Assembly (NCBI GenBank): GCA_030596465.1 | Contig: JAUVJW010000107.1 | Location: forward strand, 1-6,863 | Source of the DNA: Candidatus Fermentibacteraceae bacterium | Lineage (GTDB): Bacteria > Fermentibacterota > Fermentibacteria > Fermentibacterales > JCC-6 | DNA: 6,863 nucleotides | Direction: 5' to 3' | In this document: positions 1 through 5,861 of the stretch, one piece after another | How positions within the stretch are numbered: position 1 is the first letter of the stretch | How the letters are laid out: every line of letters starts with the position of its first letter | The notes under the pieces: generated by a model | Database searches by the model: none | What the model saw: only the letters and a program-made list of their open reading frames with translations | Told to the model about the DNA's origin: nothing | Made by a program: the position numbers and the translations under genes

Positions 1-848
1 AGAGAAACAGCCAGAAGCAGAAAGTTAAGAGAGAAGGGTATCCTCTGTTTCCATCGGCTGAAGGTTAGAAGCAGGAGAGCTACTGACGGCGCGCCAAGAA
101 TTAGAATGGAACGCAGTCCTGCCCATGGGAAGAAGGTAACTGGATTTGCCGTGGGATAATTCATTGCGGCAACAGAGAACTTGACTTCATCCGCAGCCCA
201 TGTGAAAGAGCCGCAGGTCACTTTATGAAAAGCAAGCCAGACAATACCCGCAATGCCCAGGAGAGCAAGAAGCTTCCACTTTCTGTTCCTTATGCAGTGG
301 TATCCACTGTAAATGAAGCCCTCCGGCCTTGCCAGCGAAGCGAGTACGGCGCCGGCACTTGAGCTCCTCGCGGACTGAAGGAGGAACATGGCGCCCAGAA
401 ATGGTATGGCGGAGTTTCCTCTTATGCAGAGAAAAACAAAAACGGGATTAAACCCGAGAAAGAGGGCTGCTTCCAGCCCGGTTCTTCCGCGACCTGCCGA
501 GTACCATGCCGCGGCAATAACGAGAAGAGAGGAGAGGAGAGTGATCGTGGAGTGGAAAAAGACTCCACCGGGATTCCGAACAATGCCTGTGAGAAGTTCA
601 AGGGGTTTGGGTACAGTGTTTGGATAGTAGATCTGCCAGTTGTCGAAGGTGCCCTGTTCTGAGATTATCAGCCTGCCGGTATTTATGAGTTGATTTGCCC
701 ACATATCGTGAGCGTTTCTGTCAGGGTCGGGAATGTCGCCGCCAAGAACGAGCAGAAGAACCAGTACAGGAAGTACTGAGGCAGCAAGTATCAGAGGTGT
801 TTTATTCAGTATTCGGCTCCATGAATCTAATAACAGTTTCACCTTCAC
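1..848 (-). CDS. Probable GT-C-type membrane glycosyltransferase, C-terminus cut by window edge
   Basis: An open frame of 282 codons with no stop runs off the left edge. The protein is strongly hydrophobic, with likely membrane segments near residues 17-36, 98-116, 125-141, 145-160, 191-208, 246-263 and 270-282. Between the first two lies a polar loop rich in Asp (D38, D41, D43, D48) followed by PKPLELL (80-86). An ARPEGF motif occurs at 173-178. One N-terminal membrane helix, an acidic first periplasmic loop and an RPEG motif are typical of GT-C polyprenyl-phosphate-sugar-dependent glycosyltransferases (ArnT/GT39-like), so I infer transfer of a sugar to an envelope acceptor; donor and acceptor are unknown. 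The start is uncertain: an in-frame stop at 872-870 limits it, and GTG at 848 or GTG at 842 are the only good candidates that keep the first membrane helix; a TGGGGT stretch lies 8 bases before the second. The gene overlaps the end of the ftsB-like gene by 41-47 bases, suggesting translational coupling. A general polytopic membrane protein of other function is the alternative. Confidence 0.7.
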   Translation of the reverse strand, partial: MKVKLLLDSWSRILNKTPLILAASVLPVLVLLLVLGGDIPDPDRNAHDMWANQLINTGRLIISEQGTFDNWQIYYPNTVPKPLELLTGIVRNPGGVFFHSTITLLSSLLVIAAAWYSAGRGRTGLEAALFLGFNPVFVFLCIRGNSAIPFLGAMFLLQSARSSSAGAVLASLARPEGFIYSGYHCIRNRKWKLLALLGIAGIVWLAFHKVTCGSFTWAADEVKFSVAAMNYPTANPVTFFPWAGLRSILILGAPSVALLLLTFSRWKQRIPFSLNFLLLAVS

Positions 849-1119
849 GACCCCAGCCCAGTATCTCCCTCACCCTTTTCTCCATGTACAACGAATCATT
901 TTCAAGCAGATAGATAACAAGATTAAGAGAATCAATTTCGGCCGCGACTACCTCATTTTCAGCAACAACGCTATGGACATCATCCTGGATTTCGATAATG
1001 GCCATGAAGCCGTTTCTGTTGAAGAGCAGTATGGCACCGATAACCAGAAAAACCGCCGTAAGAAGCAATGCTGTTAACAATCTGGTTCTGCTGTTTTCCT
1101 CCGGCGGTTTTCTGTACAT
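802..1119 (-). CDS. ftsB: FtsB/DivIC-family septum formation initiator protein
   Basis: This 105-residue protein has the architecture of the FtsB/DivIC family, whose members bind FtsL and FtsQ (DivIB) in the divisome and help activate septal wall synthesis. A short basic cytoplasmic tail (1-13) is followed by one membrane helix (about 14-33), then a periplasmic coiled coil (about 40-78) with regularly spaced Val/Leu/Ile and Glu/Asp. It ends in a family-like segment, E80 then VREILGWG (83-90) and GETVIRF (93-99), matching the usual ARE.LG...GE pattern. Its length is normal for the family. The ATG is preceded by AAGAGG with a 7-base gap, and that site lies on the enolase stop region; only 4 bases separate the two genes, so they are almost surely co-transcribed. 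Sequence conservation in this family is low, so the call rests on architecture, the C-terminal motif and the eno neighbour. DivIC naming would be equally valid. Confidence 0.85.
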   Translation of the reverse strand: MYRKPPEENSRTRLLTALLLTAVFLVIGAILLFNRNGFMAIIEIQDDVHSVVAENEVVAAEIDSLNLVIYLLENDSLYMEKRVREILGWGREGETVIRFMEPNTE

Positions 1120-1123
1120 AGAA

Positions 1124-2401
1124 TTACCTCTTGATAACGCTCATTCCAGCAAATTCCGCGCTGGCCTCAAGGGCTTCCTCAATTCGCAGAAGCTGATTGT
1201 ACTTTGCCGTTCTGTCTGTACGGCAGGCTGAACCGGTTTTGATGAAGCCGGTATTTCTGGCAACAGTGAGGTCGGAGATAAATGTATCCTCCGTTTCACC
1301 GCTTCGGTGGCTGATTACCGCAATCATGCCACTGCGGTGGGCTGTATCAATCGCCATGAGGGTTTCAGATACAGTTCCAATCTGGTTGAGCTTAATTAGA
1401 ATGGCGTTTGCGGCTTTGATCTCTATACCCTTCTTGAGTCTTTCCACATTGGTAACAAAAAGGTCATCTCCCACGATGTGAATCGAGTGCCCAAGTTTTT
1501 CCATCATCTGCTGCCAGCCGCTCCAGTCGTCTTCAGCCAGGCCATCTTCAATACTTACTATGGGGAACTGCCCAACAAGTTTTGCCCAGTAATCCACAAT
1601 CTGTTCCGAGGTTAATCCCGCAGGATCTTCACCGTGCATGAAGTAACGGCCATTTCTATAGAATTCACTTGCGGCGGGATCAAGAGCAATGAATACATCC
1701 TGACCGGGCATATAACCAGCAGCCTTTATGGTTTCAACAATGAATTCAAGTGCTGCCGTATTGTCCGGCAGATCGGGCGCAAGCCCGCCCTCATCGCCTA
1801 CGCTGGTAGACATACCGGCAGCGGCAGCTCTTTTCTTCAGAGTCTGGAAAATTTCAACACCGGCCTGCAGGGCCCTGCTGAAAGTGTCAAAGCCTGCGGG
1901 AACAACCATGAATTCCTGAAGGTCTATTGGGTTTGAGGCGTGCTGCCCTCCATTTATGATGTTCATCATCGGTACGGGAAGTACCCGCGCTGCCGGGCCT
2001 CCCAGATAACTGTAAAGGGGTATCATCAGACTGTCTGCTGATGCTCTGGCGCATGCCATTGAAACGGCAAGAATTGAGTTTGCTCCAAGCTCCGCTTTGT
2101 TTGAAGTTCCGTCAATATTTTTCATTACTTCATCGATTTCAAGCTGGCAGGATGCATCTTTTCCAAGCAGTTCCGGGGCAATTCGAGTATGTACGTTGTT
2201 CACAGCATTTAATACAGACTTGCCCATAAAGGCATCACCATTGTCCCGCAGTTCCACGGCTTCGTGTTCTCCGGTGGAGGCTCCACTGGGAACAGCAGCT
2301 CTTCCAAAACTGCCGTCGTCCAGATACACATCTGCTTCTACTGTGGGGTTCCCTCTTGAATCAATAATCTGTCTTGCTTTGATTCCGACTATTTCCGCCA
2401 T
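1124..2401 (-). CDS. eno: Enolase (phosphopyruvate hydratase)
   Basis: Enolase converts 2-phosphoglycerate to phosphoenolpyruvate in cytoplasmic glycolysis and gluconeogenesis; it needs Mg2+ and in many bacteria also sits in the RNA degradosome. The 425-residue protein is full length for the bacterial family. Visible motifs in order are the N-terminal DSRGNPTVE (14-22), the mobile loop PSGASTG (38-44), GGQHASN (151-157), E163 in LQEFM, the proton-transfer E204 in GDEGGLAPD (202-210), metal ligands D241, E285 (SIEDGLAEDDW) and D312 (GDDLFVTN), the catalytic lysine K337 in the signature ILIKLNQIGT, SHRSGETED (364-372) and K388. All expected catalytic and metal residues are present, so it should be active. 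The ATG is preceded by AGAGGGAG with a 6-base gap. It lies 55 bases after the HD-GYP regulator and 4 bases before the ftsB-like gene. Nothing odd was seen in its sequence. Confidence 0.98.
   Translation of the reverse strand: MAEIVGIKARQIIDSRGNPTVEADVYLDDGSFGRAAVPSGASTGEHEAVELRDNGDAFMGKSVLNAVNNVHTRIAPELLGKDASCQLEIDEVMKNIDGTSNKAELGANSILAVSMACARASADSLMIPLYSYLGGPAARVLPVPMMNIINGGQHASNPIDLQEFMVVPAGFDTFSRALQAGVEIFQTLKKRAAAAGMSTSVGDEGGLAPDLPDNTAALEFIVETIKAAGYMPGQDVFIALDPAASEFYRNGRYFMHGEDPAGLTSEQIVDYWAKLVGQFPIVSIEDGLAEDDWSGWQQMMEKLGHSIHIVGDDLFVTNVERLKKGIEIKAANAILIKLNQIGTVSETLMAIDTAHRSGMIAVISHRSGETEDTFISDLTVARNTGFIKTGSACRTDRTAKYNQLLRIEEALEASAEFAGMSVIKR
1127..1132 (-). promoter_or_regulatory. Shine-Dalgarno site of the ftsB-like gene, next to the enolase stop
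   Basis: AAGAGG on the minus strand sits 7 bases before the ATG at 1119 and directly abuts the enolase stop codon (1126-1124), being formed by its last two sense codons. It supports the ATG start and suggests that ribosomes finishing enolase feed initiation of the ftsB-like gene. Confidence 0.7.
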
Positions 2402-2420
2402 TGTTTTCTCCCTCTGGTTA

Positions 2421-2463
2421 TACCTTTGTTAATGACAGGAATATAATCTACCTTTGTCAGTGA
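2421..2463. repeat. Imperfect 15-base direct repeat in the regulator-enolase gap
   Basis: TACCTTTGTTAATGA (2421-2435) and TACCTTTGTCAGTGA (2449-2463) agree at 13 of 15 positions and start 28 bases apart. They fill most of the 55-base space before enolase; the second copy overlaps the stop codon of the HD-GYP regulator gene. On the minus strand the same stretch can form a weak stem, TGACA pairing with TGTCA around an AT-rich loop, but no T-run follows it, so I do not call a terminator. I found no convincing -35/-10 pair with 16-18 base spacing here. A regulator site or chance duplication are both possible. Confidence 0.4.
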
Positions 2464-4448
2464 TGTAGAACCGGTTGGCTCTCAAGCAGAACAGAACCGT
2501 AGGTTAACAGAATTTCCTCATAAGGTCTGGCTTCAATTATTTCGATGAAAGCCAGGGCAAGATCCATGTCGAATTGTGTTCCTGAATGGTCTTTCAATTG
2601 CTTCAGCGCGAATTCGACCCCGGGAGATTTGCGGTAAACCCTGCTACTTGTCATGGCATCAAAAGAGTCCGCGACGGTGAGAATTCTGGCAGAAAAGGGA
2701 ATGTGTGTTCCTGCCAGCCCGTCCGGGTATCCCTTTCCGTCATATCTCTCGTGATGGTATCTGATTGCGGGCAACAGGTTTCTGAATGCCTTTATTGGTT
2801 CAAGAATACTGCATCCTTTAACGGGATGAGTCTTGATAACCTCATATTCTTCGTCAGAGAGCTTTCCCGGCTTGTTAAGAATACTTTCAGGGACGCCGAT
2901 TTTTCCTATGTCGTGAAGGAGTGCGGCATTCCAGAGATCTTTTCTTGCCTGATGTGTAATGCCCAGTTTGTCTGCAAGCGCCAGTGTGTATGCGGTGACA
3001 TTTCTTGAGTGGTCGTTGGTGTACTTGTCTTTTGCGTCAACAGCCTGAGCCATGGCGGTGATGGTTTCCAGGTAGTTTCTCTGGTTTTCCCGGTGTTGAA
3101 GAGAGTTGCAGAGAGCAGATGTTGCGTGCCGAAGAAGAATGGGAATAAATCTGGAGGAGGGAAGAAGCTTGCTTCGTCCGGACCATGAGTTCATGACTAT
3201 CCAGCCGTGAACTTTTCCGTAATCACCAAGTTCGGTGAAGGTAAATTCGGGATAATTTTCAAAAGAGCGGATATTCTCGCCAACGAATGTACCGAAGTGG
3301 ACTTCATTCATAAGTTCCGAAGCCAGCACCTTACCAAGATTCTTGCCCATCTGTTTTTTCATGGAGGTATAAACTTTTTCTTTTGGAATGGCTTCATTCA
3401 TCAGGATGTAGTTGTACGGAGCTCCATTTTCCAGTGAAATGAAAAAACCAGCGACATCAAATTGGATGAAGTTCCGCAACCCGCGAGCAACAGAGGAAAC
3501 AACGGCAGATGTTTCAAGTGAGGAGGAGAAACCGCTGGTTACCAGATTGATTTTTTCCAGTTCTTTGTTATTCATCAAAAGATCATCGGTCATCTTGAGA
3601 TTTTGCAGTTGATTTCCCAACTGTGCCGCATAGAGTGTCAGAAGCTTCAGGTCACGGGTTTTGAATCTGTCTCTTCGCTGGCTTCTTCCAGCAAGGATAA
3701 CCCCAAGATTGCCCTCTCCCGTGGGAATCACAGTTCCCATGAAAGACGCTCTGGTTCCGGACATGTCCGTATTCTCCGAGTTGTCGGGATCAAGGAGAAC
3801 CTCGCCCCCTGATTGCATTGTTCTACTGGCCAGAAAGTACCAGGTAACTTCGTCCGCGAATGATCCACGACCTATATTAACGGTCTTCTCCAGCATGCTG
3901 CCGTTTTTGCTGTCTTCCAGATATATGCGGAGAGAATCCGCTCCGAAGCTTTCAGCAGTTTTTTCCCCGAAGAATTCAAGGGACGCTTTTTTCGAGAATT
4001 CGGTCATTTTGTTGGATACCGTAAGTTCATGAAGGATTTTCAGTTCAGTAGAAGTGATATCGGAAAAATGTACCCTCTGCTCTTTTTCAGCCCGTTGAAC
4101 CGCTTCAATAATCTCGTTACTGGTGAATGGTTTGGTAATAAAATCGTATGCTCCCTGTCTTATGGCCTCTTTAGCCAGATCTACTGAAGCATGTCCTGTA
4201 AAAAGGATAACAAAGGTATCAGGGTTCATTTCCTTGATCTCGGACATAAGTTCAAGACCATTTGTGTCCGGAAGCAGAATATCACAGAGAACAATGGGAT
4301 AGGTTTTTACGGAAAGAAATTTAGAAACATCATTGCCGGATTGCGCGGCATCTACAGCATATCCCTGATTTTTCAGGGTCTCAACAACCACTTCACAGAT
4401 AACCGGATCATCATCAATAACTAAAATCCGTGGAAGATTACCGCTCAC
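2457..4448 (-). CDS. Response regulator with tandem GAF-like domains and an HD-GYP cyclic-di-GMP phosphodiesterase domain
   Basis: This 663-residue cytoplasmic protein is a two-component output protein. The receiver domain (about 6-120) has the acidic pocket D12-D14, phosphoacceptor D56, T84 and K106 in the expected places. Two GAF-like domains follow (about 140-285 and 300-450; the second begins with a FSSSLETSAVV-type helix), joined by helical linkers. The C-terminal HD-GYP domain (about 460-645) keeps H480 (NDHSRNVT), the HD pair H512-D513 in LLHDIGKIG, H541, HH565-566, the GYP motif G573-P575 in YDGKGYPDG, and D594 in ADSFDAMTSSRVYR. Such domains hydrolyse cyclic di-GMP (some act on cGAMP), so I predict phosphorylation-controlled turnover of the messenger, perhaps tuned by a GAF ligand. 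No membrane segment is visible. It starts with GTG, supported by AAAGGA 7 bases upstream, only 4 bases after the NtrC-family gene. No cognate kinase is in the window. Confidence 0.93.
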   Translation of the reverse strand: MSGNLPRILVIDDDPVICEVVVETLKNQGYAVDAAQSGNDVSKFLSVKTYPIVLCDILLPDTNGLELMSEIKEMNPDTFVILFTGHASVDLAKEAIRQGAYDFITKPFTSNEIIEAVQRAEKEQRVHFSDITSTELKILHELTVSNKMTEFSKKASLEFFGEKTAESFGADSLRIYLEDSKNGSMLEKTVNIGRGSFADEVTWYFLASRTMQSGGEVLLDPDNSENTDMSGTRASFMGTVIPTGEGNLGVILAGRSQRRDRFKTRDLKLLTLYAAQLGNQLQNLKMTDDLLMNNKELEKINLVTSGFSSSLETSAVVSSVARGLRNFIQFDVAGFFISLENGAPYNYILMNEAIPKEKVYTSMKKQMGKNLGKVLASELMNEVHFGTFVGENIRSFENYPEFTFTELGDYGKVHGWIVMNSWSGRSKLLPSSRFIPILLRHATSALCNSLQHRENQRNYLETITAMAQAVDAKDKYTNDHSRNVTAYTLALADKLGITHQARKDLWNAALLHDIGKIGVPESILNKPGKLSDEEYEVIKTHPVKGCSILEPIKAFRNLLPAIRYHHERYDGKGYPDGLAGTHIPFSARILTVADSFDAMTSSRVYRKSPGVEFALKQLKDHSGTQFDMDLALAFIEIIEARPYEEILLTYGSVLLESQPVLHH

Positions 4449-4452
4449 TGGG

Positions 4453-5808
4453 TTATCCTTTCCACCCCTCTACTATTCCAAGTTTCTTCATTCGTGCCAG
4501 AAGAGTTGTTCTCTTAAGACCAAGCATTTTAGCCGCCCTGGACCTGACCCCCCCAGAGGTGGTTAATGCTTTCTGAATATAGTGTCGTTCTACGGAATCA
4601 ACAATTACATTCAGGTGTACCGCTCCGCTTGCGTCTGCCTGTGGAATTTCGTCTCCCGGAGAGTCGGAGATCCAGTCGGGAAGATGCTCCATGCGAATAG
4701 GCCCGTTTGCGGCAAGAACAACGGCTCTTTCCATTACATTTTCAAGTTCGCGAACATTGCCAGGCCAGGAGTAGGTTAGAAGAGCGGTTATTGCCCTGTC
4801 GCTGAGTATTTCTCCCCCGGAAGATCCTCTCATGCCGGAAAGAAAGTGTTCCGCGAGCGGAATAACATCTGTGGGTCTTTCACGTAAAGCGGGTATTCTT
4901 ATCTCAAAGACATTCAGCCTGTAGTAAAGATCCCTTCTGAAAGACCCCTCTTCCACATCCTGCCTGATGTTGCTGTTGGTTGCTGAAATCAGTCTTGTAT
5001 TAATAGAGATTGGCGTTGTGGACCCAACAGGAGTAATTTCTCTTTCCTGAAGGGCTCTTAGAAGTTTTACCTGCATGGGTTGTCCCATGTTGCCGATTTC
5101 ATCCAGAAAGAGAGTACCATTTTCAGCAGCTTGAAAGTGGCCGATAGTGGTTGCGTGAGCCCCGGTGTAAGCTCCCTTAACATGTCCAAAGAGTTCGCTT
5201 TCCAGAAGACCTTCAGGTATACCGCCTGAGTTTACTGAAATGAACGGTCCGGCCGATCTTCTGCTCATTCTATGTAGAGACCGCGCGATCATCTCCTTGC
5301 CTGTTCCGCTTTCTCCAGTTAGTAGAATGGTACTGTCTGTAATGCTGACCTTTTCAACAAGTTCCATTACTTTTTTCATGGCAGGACTGCTTACAATAAG
5401 AGATTTCCCCGATGAATGTTTGCGAAGTCTCAGTTTCTTTATCACGCCTTCCACGGCAAAGAGCAGCTCTTCCATAGAGAACGGCTTGGGAATGTAGTCC
5501 ATCGCGCCCAGATCCATTGCTTCTTTGATGCCTTCTATAGAAGCGAATCCGGTAATAACCATGGCTGCCATGTATGGATGCTTTTCTCTGGCAATTCTGA
5601 TAATATCAATACCTGAGCCATCAGGAAGACGAATATCCGTGATAAGCAGATGATAGGACCGTGTTCTAAGTTTACCCAGTGCCTGTCTGCTGTCTGATAC
5701 GCAATCGCAGAGAAAACCGTTAGAGTTGAGAACCTCCTTAACGAAGCTCAAAATCTCCGGTTCGTCATCCACAACAAGTACTCTGTATCCCCCTCTTGAG
5801 CCTTTCAT
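4453..5808 (-). CDS. NtrC-family sigma-54-dependent response regulator
   Basis: This 451-residue protein is an enhancer-binding activator that, when phosphorylated, should use ATP hydrolysis to open promoters held by sigma-54 RNA polymerase. The receiver domain (about 8-122) shows D14-D15, phosphoacceptor D58, T86 and K108. The AAA+ domain (about 137-370) contains Walker A GESGTGKE (165-172), ELFGHVKGAYTGA (205-217), Walker B LFLDEIG (233-239), the RRDLYYRLNV segment with likely arginine-finger residues (291-300), and the sensor-II motif WPGNVRELE (348-356). The C-terminal Fis-type helix-turn-helix spans about 400-446 (AAKMLGLKRTTLLARMKKLG). The sigma-54 contact loop reads GAYTGA rather than GAFTGA, a conservative variant. 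The ATG at 5808 has no Shine-Dalgarno sequence, yet no later start would keep the receiver's acidic pocket, so the start stands and a leaderless message is possible. The gene heads the leftward gene string, diverges from the M23 lipoprotein gene and has no adjacent kinase gene; its target promoters cannot be told from this window. Confidence 0.96.
   Translation of the reverse strand: MKGSRGGYRVLVVDDEPEILSFVKEVLNSNGFLCDCVSDSRQALGKLRTRSYHLLITDIRLPDGSGIDIIRIAREKHPYMAAMVITGFASIEGIKEAMDLGAMDYIPKPFSMEELLFAVEGVIKKLRLRKHSSGKSLIVSSPAMKKVMELVEKVSITDSTILLTGESGTGKEMIARSLHRMSRRSAGPFISVNSGGIPEGLLESELFGHVKGAYTGAHATTIGHFQAAENGTLFLDEIGNMGQPMQVKLLRALQEREITPVGSTTPISINTRLISATNSNIRQDVEEGSFRRDLYYRLNVFEIRIPALRERPTDVIPLAEHFLSGMRGSSGGEILSDRAITALLTYSWPGNVRELENVMERAVVLAANGPIRMEHLPDWISDSPGDEIPQADASGAVHLNVIVDSVERHYIQKALTTSGGVRSRAAKMLGLKRTTLLARMKKLGIVEGWKG
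4456..4461 (-). promoter_or_regulatory. Shine-Dalgarno site fixing the GTG start of the HD-GYP regulator
   Basis: AAAGGA on the minus strand lies 7 bases before GTG 4448 and overlaps the end of the upstream regulator gene, whose TAA stop is at 4455-4453. The position makes GTG the best start, keeps the whole receiver domain, and points to coupled translation of the two regulators. Confidence 0.7.
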
Positions 5809-5814
5809 GCGTAT

Positions 5815-5843
5815 AGTATTGATACTTATAGATGTGATGTCAA
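5815..5843 (-). promoter_or_regulatory. Candidate sigma-70 promoter of the leftward regulator genes
   Basis: On the minus strand a perfect TTGACA (5843-5838) is followed, after 17 bases, by AATACT (5820-5815), 4 of 6 matches to TATAAT. Transcription would begin about 6-7 bases further on, at 5809-5808, the A of the NtrC-family ATG. That fits the missing Shine-Dalgarno site of that gene. TACTAT at 5818-5813 with a 19-base spacer is a poorer alternative -10. Confidence 0.5.
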
Positions 5844-5845
5844 TA
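5817..5845. repeat. Imperfect inverted repeat in the divergent gap (possible operator)
   Basis: TATTGATA (5817-5824) and TGTCAATA (5838-5845) are inverted copies with 7 of 8 matches around a 13-base centre. Each arm contains the -35-like hexamer of one of the two divergent promoter candidates, so the symmetry may simply reflect two facing -35 elements or may be a binding site for a dimeric regulator. Confidence 0.4.
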
Positions 5846-5846
5846 T
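5819..5846 (+). promoter_or_regulatory. Weak candidate promoter of the M23 lipoprotein gene
   Basis: TTGATA (5819-5824), 5 of 6 matches to the -35 consensus, is followed after 16 bases by CAATAT (5841-5846), only 3 of 6 for the -10. Another option is TATAGA at 5827-5832 (4 of 6) with a poor -35 TTCATG at 5804-5809. Either lies in the 53-base gap and would overlap the leftward promoter candidate. The call is tentative. Confidence 0.25.
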
Positions 5847-5861
5847 CCTGACGGGGGGCAG

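Noticed and set aside
388..627. Plus-strand open frame of 79 codons
   Set aside because: It lies opposite the continuous membrane-protein frame on the minus strand, shows an arginine-rich non-domain composition and has no supporting context; it is a shadow.
733..1077. Plus-strand open frame of 114 codons opposite the ftsB-like gene
   Set aside because: The minus-strand frame has membrane helix, coiled coil, Shine-Dalgarno site and family motif, while this one shows none.
2433..2459. Stem TGACA/TGTCA after the HD-GYP regulator as a terminator
   Set aside because: The pairing is only five bases plus two, the loop is AT-rich, and no T-run follows on the minus strand; the gap also has to contain the enolase ribosome site.
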